Shown here: piece after piece, positions 18,902 through 27,781 of the stretch
How the letters are laid out: each line of letters begins with the position of its first letter
Numbering within the stretch: the stretch's first letter is position 1
From: Streptomyces sp. 2114.4
Lineage (GTDB): Bacteria > Actinomycetota > Actinomycetes > Streptomycetales > Streptomycetaceae
NCBI RefSeq assembly: GCF_900187385.1
Contig: NZ_FYEY01000001.1
Coordinates: 5,084,001 to 5,148,000 of the forward strand
Length of the DNA: 64,000 nucleotides
Reading direction: 5' to 3'
Notes under the pieces: model-generated
Databases searched by the model: none
What the model saw: the letters and a program-made list of their open reading frames with translations, nothing else
Told to the model about the DNA's origin: nothing
Translations under genes and position numbers: made by a program

Positions 18902-20125
18902 ATGCCGCCGAACCCGCAGAGCAGCCCGCCGACCGTGGTGGCCGTCATCCCCGCCCGCGGCGGTTCCAAGGGCGTGCCCGCCAAGAACCTCGCCGCCGTC
19001 GGGGGAGTGCCCCTGGTGGCCCGCGCGGTCCGCGAGTGCCGCGCCGCCCGCCTGGTCACCGATGTCGTGGTCTCCACCGACGACGCCGGGATAGCGGCCG
19101 CGGCCCGCGGCGCCGGAGCGGTCGTCGTACGGCGCCCCGGCGACATCGCGGGCGACACCGCCACCAGCGAGGCCGCCGTCCTGCACGCCATGGACGCCTA
19201 CGAGGCCGAGCACGGCGCCCGGGTCGACGCGGTGCTGCTGGTCCAGTGCACCAGCCCGTTCCTCGCCCGCGAGGACATCGACGGCGTCGCCGCGGCGGTC
19301 GTCGAGGGCGGCGCCGACAGCGCGCTGACCGTGGCCCCGTTCCACGGCTTCGTCTGGCGCGACGCCGAACCCGCGGTGGGCGGCGCGACGGCCGCCGACG
19401 GCGGCCACGGCGTCAACCACGACAAGTCCTTCCGGCCGCGCCGCCAGGACCGCCCCCAGGACCTGCTGGAGACCGGCGCCGCCTACGCCATGGAAGCGGC
19501 CGGCTTCCGCGCCGGCGGTCACCGCTTCTTCGGCCGCACCGAGCTGGTGCGCACCGACCCCGCCCGGGTGCTGGAGGTCGACGACCCGCACGACCTGGCC
19601 CGCGCCCGTGCGCTGGCGCCGCTGCTGGACGCCGAGCGCCCCGGCGCCCTGCCGACCCGCGACGACATCGACGCCGTCGTCCTCGACTTCGACGGCACCC
19701 AGACCGACGACCGGGTGCTGATCGACGCCGACGGACGGGAGATCGTCGCGGTGCACCGCGGCGACGGCCTCGGCATCGCCGCCCTGCGCAGGGCGGAGCT
19801 GAAGCTGCTGATCCTGTCCACCGAGACCAACCCGGTCGTCGCCGCACGGGCCCGCAAGCTGCAGGTGCCCGTCCTGCACGGCATCGACCGCAAGGACCTC
19901 GCCCTCAAGCAGTGGTGCGAGGAGGCGGGCGTCGACCCCGCGCGCGTGCTCTACGTCGGCAACGACGTCAACGACCTGCCGTGCTTCGACCTCGTCGGCT
20001 GGCCCGTGGCGGTCGCCGGGGCGCACGACGTGGTGCGCGGCGCGGCCCGCGCGCTCACCGCGACGCCCGGAGGCAGCGGCGCGATCCGCGAGATCGCCGC
20101 CTGGCTGCTGGGCCCGTCCCTGTAA
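18902..20125 (+). CDS. Acylneuraminate cytidylyltransferase fused to a KdsC-like HAD phosphatase
   Basis: A 407-aa two-domain protein. The N-terminal half (about 1-235) activates a nonulosonic acid with CTP: VVAVIPARGGSKGVPAKNL is the nucleotide-binding start and VDAVLLVQCTSPFL is the second family motif. The C-terminal half (about 245-407) is a HAD hydrolase: VVLDFDGTQTDDRVLID carries both catalytic aspartates, and VLYVGNDVNDLPCF is motif IV. The same fusion occurs in animal CMP-sialic acid synthetases. Here the phosphatase could remove the 9-phosphate from Kdn-9-P before activation, supplying both steps in one chain. ATG 18902 has an AAGGAGCCCGCC ribosome site. Confidence 0.88.
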   Translation: MPPNPQSSPPTVVAVIPARGGSKGVPAKNLAAVGGVPLVARAVRECRAARLVTDVVVSTDDAGIAAAARGAGAVVVRRPGDIAGDTATSEAAVLHAMDAYEAEHGARVDAVLLVQCTSPFLAREDIDGVAAAVVEGGADSALTVAPFHGFVWRDAEPAVGGATAADGGHGVNHDKSFRPRRQDRPQDLLETGAAYAMEAAGFRAGGHRFFGRTELVRTDPARVLEVDDPHDLARARALAPLLDAERPGALPTRDDIDAVVLDFDGTQTDDRVLIDADGREIVAVHRGDGLGIAALRRAELKLLILSTETNPVVAARARKLQVPVLHGIDRKDLALKQWCEEAGVDPARVLYVGNDVNDLPCFDLVGWPVAVAGAHDVVRGAARALTATPGGSGAIREIAAWLLGPSL

Positions 20126-20212
20126 CCCACCAAGACCCCCTGCACACCCCTGATCAACCCGCTCACCCCGTTCCACCCGCACACCCCCTGATCAACACGA
20201 AGGAATCTCCCC

Positions 20213-21142
20213 ATGACCAGCAACTCCCGCCTCCGCACCCTCGGCTCCCGCGAGGCCGGCCCCGGCCGCCCCGTCTACGTCACCGGTGAGATCGGCATCA
20301 ACCACAACGGCGACCTGGAGAACGCCTTCGCGCTGATCGACGCCGCCGCCGACGCCGGCTGTGACGCCGTCAAGTTCCAGAAGCGGACCCCGGAGATCTG
20401 CACCCCGCGCGACCAGTGGGACATCGAGCGCGACACCCCCTGGGGCCGGATGACCTACATCGACTACCGCCACCGCGTGGAGTTCGACGAGGACGGCTAC
20501 CGCGCCATCGACGAGTACTGCAAGAAGCGCGGCATCGCCTGGTTCGCCTCCCCGTGGGACGTCGAGTCCGTCGCCTTCCTGGAGAAGTTCGACGTGCCCT
20601 GCTACAAGGTCGCCTCCGCCTCGCTCACCGACGACGACCTGCTGCGCGCCATGCGCGCCACCGGCCGCACCGTCATCCTCTCGACGGGCATGTCCACCCC
20701 CAAGCAGATCCGGCACGCCGTCGAGGTCCTGGGCAGCGAGAACATCCTCCTCTGCCACGCCACCAGCACCTACCCGGCCAAGGCCGAAGAGCTCAACCTG
20801 CGCATGATCAACACCCTGCAGGACGAGTACCCCAACGTCCCGATCGGCTACAGCGGCCACGAGACCGGTCTGCAGACCACCCTCGCCGCGGTCGCCCTCG
20901 GCGCCACCTTCGTCGAGCGCCACATCACCCTCGACCGTGCGATGTGGGGCTCCGACCAGGCCGCCTCCGTCGAGCCCGGCGGCCTGTCCCGCCTGGTCCG
21001 TGACATCCGCACCATCGAGGAGTCCCTGGGCGACGGCGTCAAGAAGGTCTACGAGAGCGAGCTCGGCCCGATGAAGAAGCTGCGCCGGGTCGCCGGCGTG
21101 GTGGCCGAGGCCGAGGCCGGCGCCGAGCCGGCGGCGGTCTGA
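20213..21142 (+). CDS. neuB: Nonulosonic (sialic/Kdn) acid synthase NeuB-like, without SAF domain
   Basis: A 309-aa TIM-barrel enzyme condensing phosphoenolpyruvate with a six-carbon sugar. The motifs are VTGEIGINHNGDLENAFALI, DAVKFQKRTPEICTPRDQW, FASPWDVESVAFLEKF, VILSTGMSTPKQI and GYSGHETGLQTTLAAVALGA. Usual NeuB proteins have about 340-350 residues with a C-terminal antifreeze-like SAF domain closing the active site of the dimer partner. This one stops just after the barrel, with only an Ala/Glu-rich tail. In S. coelicolor the equivalent cluster makes a Kdn polymer, so Kdn or Kdn-9-P is the likely product. Confidence 0.9.
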   Translation: MTSNSRLRTLGSREAGPGRPVYVTGEIGINHNGDLENAFALIDAAADAGCDAVKFQKRTPEICTPRDQWDIERDTPWGRMTYIDYRHRVEFDEDGYRAIDEYCKKRGIAWFASPWDVESVAFLEKFDVPCYKVASASLTDDDLLRAMRATGRTVILSTGMSTPKQIRHAVEVLGSENILLCHATSTYPAKAEELNLRMINTLQDEYPNVPIGYSGHETGLQTTLAAVALGATFVERHITLDRAMWGSDQAASVEPGGLSRLVRDIRTIEESLGDGVKKVYESELGPMKKLRRVAGVVAEAEAGAEPAAV

Positions 21143-21169
21143 CGGCCACCGGGCGAACCGACGGGAGCG

Positions 21170-22384
21170 ATGGTGAGCTCACCTGAAGGGGCCCGCGCCG
21201 GGTCCGTCACACCCGGCGCCGGGGTCCCGCCCCAGGAGACGACGGGTTCTCCCGCCCGTCGTCTCCTGGGGGTGCCACGGCAGCGCCCGCGGCCCGCACG
21301 CACCGGCGCGGGACCGGACGCCGCCGCCCGGGACGCCGGCACCCTCGCCTTCGTCGAGAGCCCGGTGCAGCTGCTGAACGTCCTGGAATGGGCGTACACG
21401 GCACAGGCCACCGCGCTCACCGTCGTCGTGCTCTCCCCGCAGGACCCGATGACCCGCGGACAGCTGCGCCGGATGGCCGAACTCGCCCGCGACGAAGGCC
21501 ATACGGTGCGCTGGGAAGAGGCCCGCGGTGGCCCGACCGCGCCGATGCGCACCATCGGCGGGCTCACCCCGCTGCTGCGCCGCGCCCGCCGCATCGTCAT
21601 CGGCGACCCGTTCTCCCGCTACGTCCAACTGCTGCTCACCCTCACCCGGGCACGCGATCTGGTCGTGGTCGACGACGGCACCGCCACCATGGAGTTCATC
21701 TCCCAACTCGCCCGCGGCGAAAGGCTGGTGCGCTGGCACCGCAACGGCAGCGGACGGGGGGCGCGGGACCTGGCCTTCGCGCCGTTCTCGGCCACCGCGC
21801 GGCGCCGGCTCACCCCGGCGCCCGAGGGCGGCCGGCGCACCGTCGGCCTGTTCAGCTCGATGCCCGTCGAGGCACCGCCGGGCGTCGAGGTCACCACCAA
21901 CGAGTTCGCCTGGACCCGCGACCGCTTCGGCCCGCCCCGGCTCACCCGCGCCGCCGACATCGTCGGCACCTCGCTGGTGGAGACCGGGGTCGTGGACGAC
22001 GGCCGCTACCTGGCCGCCGTCGCCGCCCTGGCCCGTACGCACGGCGCCACCCGCTACTTCGCCCACCGCAAGGAGAGCGCCGACAAGCTGCGCAGACTGG
22101 TGGCGGAAACGGGGCTGGAGATCGTCCGCCCCGACCTGCCGCTGGAACTGATCGCCCGGCGCGGCCCCATCGGACGGCTCATCGTCAGCTTCCCCTCCAC
22201 CGTCGTGCACACCCTGCCGCTCGCCCTCCTGGGCACCGAGGTCAAGGTCGCGGTCTGCGACATCGACCCGGAGTGGCTGACGGCCCACGCCTCACCGCGC
22301 GCCCAGGGCTTTCTCGACGGGGTCACCGGCACCGCCCGCGACGTGCAGCGACTGCCGTTCACCCAGCGGGTGGCGGCCGGCTGA
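21170..22384 (+). CDS. Glycosyltransferase-like protein of the glycopolymer cluster
   Basis: A 404-aa protein of polysialyl/sialyltransferase-like character: GTLAFVESPVQLLNVLEWAY opens the conserved part at about residue 57, RRIVIGDPFSRYVQLLL and DLVVVDDGTATMEFI resemble acceptor-side motifs, and IVSFPSTVVHTLPLALLG resembles the donor-site motif. The first 55 residues are Pro/Gly/Arg-rich and carry a perfect 16-bp DNA inverted repeat, so the true start may be GTG 21272 rather than ATG 21170. Last gene of the plus-strand arm. Function is inferred from context. Confidence 0.75.
   Translation: MVSSPEGARAGSVTPGAGVPPQETTGSPARRLLGVPRQRPRPARTGAGPDAAARDAGTLAFVESPVQLLNVLEWAYTAQATALTVVVLSPQDPMTRGQLRRMAELARDEGHTVRWEEARGGPTAPMRTIGGLTPLLRRARRIVIGDPFSRYVQLLLTLTRARDLVVVDDGTATMEFISQLARGERLVRWHRNGSGRGARDLAFAPFSATARRRLTPAPEGGRRTVGLFSSMPVEAPPGVEVTTNEFAWTRDRFGPPRLTRAADIVGTSLVETGVVDDGRYLAAVAALARTHGATRYFAHRKESADKLRRLVAETGLEIVRPDLPLELIARRGPIGRLIVSFPSTVVHTLPLALLGTEVKVAVCDIDPEWLTAHASPRAQGFLDGVTGTARDVQRLPFTQRVAAG
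21231..21270. repeat. Perfect 16-bp inverted repeat in the start region of the transferase-like gene
   Basis: CCCAGGAGACGACGGG (21231-21246) and CCCGTCGTCTCCTGGG (21255-21270) with an 8-base loop. It would form a very stable RNA hairpin immediately upstream of an in-frame GTG at 21272. It looks like a terminator or attenuator between neuB and the next gene. Confidence 0.75.
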
Positions 22385-22520
22385 GGGCCGGCGCCGCCGC
22401 GCAGGAAGCCCTACTGCATACCCTTCGCATAAACCGTCCATGCGCCGAGCGGCCTAGATTTTCTTCCCCTAACGGGCTGAACTTTTGTTGATCGAGGGAC
22501 AGTTGCCCCATCCGGGGCCG

Positions 22521-22526
22521 TAACCT
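22521..22526 (+). promoter_or_regulatory. Putative -10 element for a leaderless M20 hydrolase transcript
   Basis: TAACCT lies 7 bases before GTG 22534, the same spacing as the two glycopolymer operons. No ribosome site is visible. Confidence 0.4.
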
Positions 22527-22533
22527 TCCACGG

Positions 22534-23805
22534 GTGAACCACTCGATCTCCCGCGATGCCGGCACCGCCCGTACTCCCGCCGGGGACCAGCTCCCCGGCG
22601 CGCTCCCCGACGCGCTGCGCGCCGAACTCAGCTCGTTCCGGCGCGACTTGCACATGCACCCCGAGCTCGGCAACCAGGAGTTCCGGACCACCGCCGCGAT
22701 CGAGGAACGGCTGCAGCGGGCCGGTCTGCGGCCCCGGGTTCTGGCCACCGGCACCGGCCTGATCTGTGACATCGGCACACCGGCCGCGACGGCCGACGGA
22801 CGCGCGCTCGCCGCCGACCCCGCCCGCCCCCTGCTGGCCCTGCGCGCGGACATCGACGCCCTGCCCATCCCGGACACCAAGACCGTCGACTACGCCTCGA
22901 CGGTCCCCGGCCGCGCCCACGCCTGCGGCCACGACGTCCACACCACCGTCGTCCTCGGCGCCGGCCTGGTCCTCGCCGAGCTGGCCCGCACCGGCGCCCT
23001 GCCGCGCCCGGTCCGCCTGATCTTCCAGCCCGCCGAGGAGGTGCTGCCCGGCGGCGCCCCCGACGCGATCGAGTCCGGCGCGCTGGAGGGCGTCGGCCGG
23101 ATCCTCGCCGTCCACTGCGACCCGCGCGTCGACGCCGGCCGGATCGGGCTGCGGGTGGGCCCGATCACCTCCGCGTGCGACCGCCTGGAGGTCGGACTCG
23201 ACGGCCCCGGCGGCCACACCGCCCGCCCGCACCTGACCACCGACCTGGTCACCGCCGCCTCCCGGGTCGCGCTCGACGTCCCGGCGCTGCTGTCCCGCCG
23301 GGTCGACGCCCGCGCCGGACTCGCGGTCACCTGGGGCCGTCTGGCCTCCGGCCACGCCTGCAATGTGATCCCGCAGCACGCCGAGCTCTCCGGCACCGTC
23401 CGCTGCCTCGACCTCGAAGCCTGGCGGCAGGCTCCGGACCTGGTCCATGCCGCGATCGACGAGGTCGCCACCCTGCACGGCGCAAAGTCCCAGATCACCT
23501 ACGTCCGCGGGGTCCCGCCGGTGGTCAATGAGCCGGTCACCGTCCAACTCCTGCACTCCGCGATGGCCGCCCGCCGCGGCGAGGGCGCCATCGAGGACAC
23601 CGAGCAGTCCCTCGGCGGCGAGGACTTCTCCTGGTACCTCGAACACGTCCCCGGCGCCATGGCCCGCCTCGGCGTCCACCCACCCGCCGACACCACCCGC
23701 CGCGACCTGCACCGCGGCGACTTCGACGTCGACGAACAAGCGATCAAGGTGGGCGTGGAGCTCTTCACGGCCTGTGCGCTTCTTGACGGGGATCTGGCGG
23801 ACTGA
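22534..23805 (+). CDS. M20-family amidohydrolase / aminoacylase
   Basis: A 423-aa metallohydrolase removing acyl groups from amino acids, like hippurate or IAA-amino acid hydrolases. Seen: FRRDLHMHPELGNQEFRT, LALRADIDALPIPD, the metal motif ACGHDVHTTVVLGAGLVL, IFQPAEEVLPGGAPDAI with the catalytic glutamate, AVHCDPRVDAGRIGLR and SLGGEDFSWYLEHVPGA. A dimerisation domain lies between. GTG start. It closes the core block before the accessory genes. Physiological substrate unknown. Confidence 0.92.
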   Translation: MNHSISRDAGTARTPAGDQLPGALPDALRAELSSFRRDLHMHPELGNQEFRTTAAIEERLQRAGLRPRVLATGTGLICDIGTPAATADGRALAADPARPLLALRADIDALPIPDTKTVDYASTVPGRAHACGHDVHTTVVLGAGLVLAELARTGALPRPVRLIFQPAEEVLPGGAPDAIESGALEGVGRILAVHCDPRVDAGRIGLRVGPITSACDRLEVGLDGPGGHTARPHLTTDLVTAASRVALDVPALLSRRVDARAGLAVTWGRLASGHACNVIPQHAELSGTVRCLDLEAWRQAPDLVHAAIDEVATLHGAKSQITYVRGVPPVVNEPVTVQLLHSAMAARRGEGAIEDTEQSLGGEDFSWYLEHVPGAMARLGVHPPADTTRRDLHRGDFDVDEQAIKVGVELFTACALLDGDLAD

Positions 23806-23904
23806 CCGGGGGGCGTGGCGCCGGCGTGCTCCCGCTGCGGAAGGGCGCACCAGCCGGTCCCGCCCGCAATGCTGTTGGGCACCGACCGCCCTCCTCGCGA
23901 GCAG

Positions 23905-24447
23905 TCAGGACTGCTGCGACCAGCCGTCCAACGAGACCTCCGGCCCGCCGGCGAGGTAGCGGTGCAGGGCGCTGGCGGTGGTGCCGACAAAAGCCTCGGG
24001 GATGGTGTCAGTACTGACCCATTCCACCCGGGCGTGCTTCTTGGGCTCGCGGTTTTCGGGCTCGCCGCTCCACTCGTCGGCGACAAACACGATGGTGAGG
24101 AAGCCGTTGGGCGCCTCGACGCCCCAGGCTCCGTGGATGACGTGAGCGACGCGAAGAGCCTCGGGCTTCACGACAAGGCCCGTCTCTTCGTGCAGCTCGC
24201 GCACGGCCGTATCCGTGATCGGCTCGCCGGGCTCACTCTTGCCGACGGGGAGGTCCCACATCCCCCGGGCGAACTTGGCCTGCTCGCTGCGCTGCAGGAG
24301 GACGACCCGATCGGTCTCCTTGTCGTGGACGATGACGGCCGCGACCAGGAGCGTCATGGATTCGAGTGCGGGCTTGAGTGCTCGGGGGCTGGGGTCGGTC
24401 TTGGGCTGAACCACGAGGGTCCCTTCGTCGGCCAGGTTGATCGGCAT
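23905..24447 (-). CDS. Nudix hydrolase
   Basis: A 180-aa protein with a complete Nudix box: MWDLPVGKSEPGE, then TAVRELHEETGLVV, carrying the REXXEE metal ligands. Nudix enzymes cleave nucleoside diphosphate-linked compounds; the substrate cannot be read from this sequence. It ends with a short loop (GGPEVSLDGWS). The start lies one base beyond the end of the upstream regulator gene, so the two form an operon. In Streptomyces such regulator-Nudix pairs are frequent. Confidence 0.9.
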   Translation of the reverse strand: MPINLADEGTLVVQPKTDPSPRALKPALESMTLLVAAVIVHDKETDRVVLLQRSEQAKFARGMWDLPVGKSEPGEPITDTAVRELHEETGLVVKPEALRVAHVIHGAWGVEAPNGFLTIVFVADEWSGEPENREPKKHARVEWVSTDTIPEAFVGTTASALHRYLAGGPEVSLDGWSQQS

Positions 24448-24448
24448 G

Positions 24449-25804
24449 CTAGATCAGTGCCTCGCTTACGCGGCGGGCGAGTTCGGTGGCACCGGGAACT
24501 TTGCGCCGCTGATAGACCACGAGCGTGGGTCTGATGGAGGAGATCGCCTTGCGGGTGCGGTCCGAGGTCATGCCTGCCATAAGAGTCACTGCCTGAGTCC
24601 AAGCGGCGATGGCTTCGTCGGCACGGGCTTGGGCGGCGAGGCTGTCGCCGAGGTCGGCGTGGGTGAGAGCGTGGACGCGCTTGTACTTCACGGGGTCCCA
24701 GCGGGTGAGGGCATCGCGATGCTGCTGCTCGGTGCCGATGTGGTCGGCGAGGTCGGTCAGAGTGCGGGCGGTGTGGCTGGCCACGGTGCCGGCGGCGGGC
24801 CCGCTCACCAGGGAGAAGCTGGACTGGGGACCGTCTTCGCGGATCAGCGCGTCCTCGGCAGCGAGGAGGGCACGGGCGGCCTGGGAGTTCTCGCCGGTGG
24901 CGGCGTACGCACGGGCGTGGGTGATATGAAGCAGCGCTTCGGTTCGCCCGTCCACGTAGCCGAGCCCCCGGGACAAGGCGTTCTCGACGAGATCGACGCA
25001 GTGGTGAGGCTGCTTGAGGCTGAGGGCCTGATGGGCGAGGGCGCGCATCATCCAAGCGGCGTGGCCGCGCGGGTCTGCTTCACAGGCCAATTGGTAGCCG
25101 ACTTGGTAGTAGCGCTGGGCGGCGCCTTCGTGGCCGAGGTCGTGATGCTTCCAACCGGCGAGGTAGGCGAGTTCGGCGACCGCGCCGAAGGCAGCCCGTC
25201 GCAGAGGCTCGGACGAGAAGCGTGCCCGCAGCATGGGGGCGGCGGTGTCCGCGAGGTAGGCGGTGACGGTGGTCAGGCCGTGACCGCCGCCAAGGCGCTC
25301 ATCGGCCGCGCTGAACGAGGCGGTGATCTGGCGTACGACATCAACATCCTCGGCACCGACGGTGGTGCGACCGGTACGGGCGCGGAGCATGCGGGCGGTG
25401 GCCTCGTGGTCGTGGCCAAGAGGCATGGCGACACCGGCGCTGCTGAAGGCGGCGACAGCGAGGAATCGGCGGCGTTCCACATCTGCTCGACCCAATTCGG
25501 TGGCTATGACCACGGGATCGATGCTCGTTGTCTCGGAGCCTTCGGGACGTTGGAGGCCGATGTCGGACGGCGTGATGGTGCGCCCCGAACGGCGGGACAG
25601 CGCCTCGGCCAAGTATGTGGCGCTCTGGCCGGTGGGCTGGCGGGTGCCGTTGACCCAGTGGGAGATGGCCGACTTGTTGGTCTGTAGCAGTTCGCCGTTC
25701 TCCGCCGCGACACGGCGTAAGTCTTTGGCTAGTGCCTCGTACGTGCATCTGGCTGCAGCGATCGTGTCGCGTAGCCGCGAGTTGGGTCCTCTGGGCGCTG
25801 TCAC
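24449..25804 (-). CDS. XRE-type regulator with TPR-like C-terminal domain
   Basis: A 451-aa protein. The N-terminal helix-turn-helix reads NKSAISHWVNGTRQPTGQSA, followed by YLAEALSRRSGRTIT. The rest (about 100-450) is helical with tetratricopeptide-like pairs (YLAGWKHHDLGHEGAAQRYY, then VGYQLACEADPRGHAAWMM; HALTHADLGDSLAAQ). This is the common Streptomyces architecture in which the TPR part senses a ligand or peptide. Co-transcribed with the Nudix gene and divergent from an unknown gene block. Confidence 0.85.
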   Translation of the reverse strand: MTAPRGPNSRLRDTIAAARCTYEALAKDLRRVAAENGELLQTNKSAISHWVNGTRQPTGQSATYLAEALSRRSGRTITPSDIGLQRPEGSETTSIDPVVIATELGRADVERRRFLAVAAFSSAGVAMPLGHDHEATARMLRARTGRTTVGAEDVDVVRQITASFSAADERLGGGHGLTTVTAYLADTAAPMLRARFSSEPLRRAAFGAVAELAYLAGWKHHDLGHEGAAQRYYQVGYQLACEADPRGHAAWMMRALAHQALSLKQPHHCVDLVENALSRGLGYVDGRTEALLHITHARAYAATGENSQAARALLAAEDALIREDGPQSSFSLVSGPAAGTVASHTARTLTDLADHIGTEQQHRDALTRWDPVKYKRVHALTHADLGDSLAAQARADEAIAAWTQAVTLMAGMTSDRTRKAISSIRPTLVVYQRRKVPGATELARRVSEALI

Positions 25805-26027
25805 GACCTCCCCCGATCACGAGCTGTAAACCGCGTATACCGCTCGGCGTGCTCCTTACCGTACCCACTGTGCGTAGCCGGCGGTTCACTTACCAGCAAC
25901 CACCCGGGAACGGCATCCCACCGTGAACCAGGCTCCCTCTTGGTCCGGGTGGCCTCAGATCCTTACGTCCCGCACGGGGCTCGGGCATTCCTGTGCCCGC
26001 GTGCACCAATGAGAGACGGAGAAACCG

Positions 26028-26777
26028 GTGACCACGATCGACACCACGGCCATCACGGTCGAGCTACCCGAGGCGTTCGACCCGCGCTGGAGCCGCCTGC
26101 CCGGCATCCAGGTCGACGGTCGGCGCATCAGCATCGACCCCGTCCAGTACTTCTTCCGCTTCGAGTCCAACAGCTGGCTAGTGGCCGACTGGGAGCTGGT
26201 ACGCACCCAGCTCCTGGAGGAGAACGAAACCACGGAGAGTGCGGTTGAACAGCTTGCACTCGGCTTCATCAAGACGCATGCCGAGCCCACCACGGATGCG
26301 GCCCGCGTCCTGGGCATCGCGTACGAGGTGTATGCGTATCTGTTCCGCGAGGAGCATCTGACCGGTCTCGGCCTGCCGCAGATCACTGCCGATCATCTGC
26401 GGATGCTGCGGGAGGCGGCGACCCTGATGGCGCTGAACAAGGTGGAGCTGGACGGGCACATCTCCAACGTCGGGCCCTGCTGGTTCTTCCCCGCTGCCAC
26501 CTCCGTCGTCTTCGACCTGGATGACGAGACCGGCGGAATGCTCGACGAGGTCTACCACGGCGGCTGGTTCAACGAGCACCGCCGCATCGAGGCCATCAAG
26601 GCGCACGCCGCTCTCGGCGGACGCCTTGTCCACGGCTGCCAGTCCGTGCCGGACCAGTCCGGCGGCGTGGTCGCGCCCTACGGCGCGTCGATGGCCGCCT
26701 TCCGTAACGATCTGGCTCGGTTCAAGGCCGGCTGGATCGACCAGGTCTACGCGCACCGGATGACCGACGCCGCGTAG
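26028..26777 (+). CDS. Unknown protein, first gene of an accessory block
   Basis: A 249-aa protein I do not recognise. It is acidic and soluble, with no membrane segment. Notable stretches are VQYFFRFESNSWLVADWELV, LREAATLMALNKVELDGH and the histidine/tryptophan-rich VYHGGWFNEHRRIEAI. GTG 26028 follows GAGACGGAGAAACC. It is placed divergent from the XRE regulator and 93 bases before a phosphotransferase, so it may be the regulator's target. Confidence 0.75.
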   Translation: MTTIDTTAITVELPEAFDPRWSRLPGIQVDGRRISIDPVQYFFRFESNSWLVADWELVRTQLLEENETTESAVEQLALGFIKTHAEPTTDAARVLGIAYEVYAYLFREEHLTGLGLPQITADHLRMLREAATLMALNKVELDGHISNVGPCWFFPAATSVVFDLDDETGGMLDEVYHGGWFNEHRRIEAIKAHAALGGRLVHGCQSVPDQSGGVVAPYGASMAAFRNDLARFKAGWIDQVYAHRMTDAA

Positions 26778-26869
26778 CCCCGCACGCCCCGCACCAACCT
26801 GTACGGCTTCGGGGCGGTCCGGCTCGACTCGGCCCGCCCCGGATACCGCGATCCCCACCGGAGATCCCC

Positions 26870-27781
26870 GTGAAAGAGACCCCCACCGCCGCACTCCTCA
26901 CCGACCTGCGCCTGCTCGTCGGCCAACAGATGCCCGTGCGAGAAGAAGTACGGGTGTGGTCCATGTCCGGCGTCGAGCGGGTGACGTTCCCCGATGGCAC
27001 CACGGCCATCTTCAAGTACGCCAACCAGCCCTTCGCCTGTGAGGACCAGGTCCTTCGACTCGCACACACCCACGGAATCCCAGTACCAACAGTCCGTGCC
27101 TCCGCCGTACACGACGGGCGGCTCGGCATGCTTCTGGAAGACCTCGGTACACCGGTACGCGAGGCGGACGATCTCGATGCAGCGGCCGCCGCGGTCGTGC
27201 TGCACAGGGCACACACGGCATCTGCGCTGCCCGTGATCGATGAAGGGGCATTGGGGGCCTTGCCGCGCCGGGCGCTGGACCACCTCGCGCAACTCCGTAA
27301 GACCGACCGCTGGCAGGACACGGACGACATCGAGCAGGCTCTCGAGCAAGTCGCCGGGGCCGCAGGTGCCCGCGCTCAGGGGGCAATGCTGGAGCCCTTC
27401 GGCTGGGTGCACTCCGAGTTCCACCCCACCAGCCTTCACATCGGCGCCACTGGCTGGCGGTTGCTCGACTTCGCCCGTGCCTTCACCGGTCCAGGCCTGC
27501 TCGACCTCGCCAGCTGGCACGGCACCCTCGACACCCCCGACCCGGTACGCCTGCGCGTTTTCATGGAGCAGTGCGTCGTCGAAGGCGCAGCCCCGGACGC
27601 ACTTGCCGCGCGAGGCGGCCTCACCGCGGAGGCATGGGCACTGGGCTGGCATCGCATGTGGGCCGTCGAGTGGTTCATGGAGCAGGCGATTCGCTGGATC
27701 AACGATCCCGCCACCGATCCCGGCTACATCAAGGTCGTACGCCGCCACCTCGCCGACGTTCTCCACCTCCTGGACATCTGA
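26870..27781 (+). CDS. APH-like phosphotransferase
   Basis: A 303-aa member of the aminoglycoside/choline kinase-like fold. The N-terminal lobe has a GVERVTFPDGTTAIFKYA strand with the ATP-binding lysine. The catalytic loop is altered: GWVHSEFHPTSLHI instead of the usual HGDxHxxN, so the expected catalytic Asp is Glu and the Asn is Ser. The metal-binding DFA is kept (RLLDFARAF). Activity may be reduced or changed. GTG start with a CCGGAGATCC ribosome site. Its stop overlaps the methyltransferase ATG by one base. Confidence 0.82.
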   Translation: MKETPTAALLTDLRLLVGQQMPVREEVRVWSMSGVERVTFPDGTTAIFKYANQPFACEDQVLRLAHTHGIPVPTVRASAVHDGRLGMLLEDLGTPVREADDLDAAAAAVVLHRAHTASALPVIDEGALGALPRRALDHLAQLRKTDRWQDTDDIEQALEQVAGAAGARAQGAMLEPFGWVHSEFHPTSLHIGATGWRLLDFARAFTGPGLLDLASWHGTLDTPDPVRLRVFMEQCVVEGAAPDALAARGGLTAEAWALGWHRMWAVEWFMEQAIRWINDPATDPGYIKVVRRHLADVLHLLDI

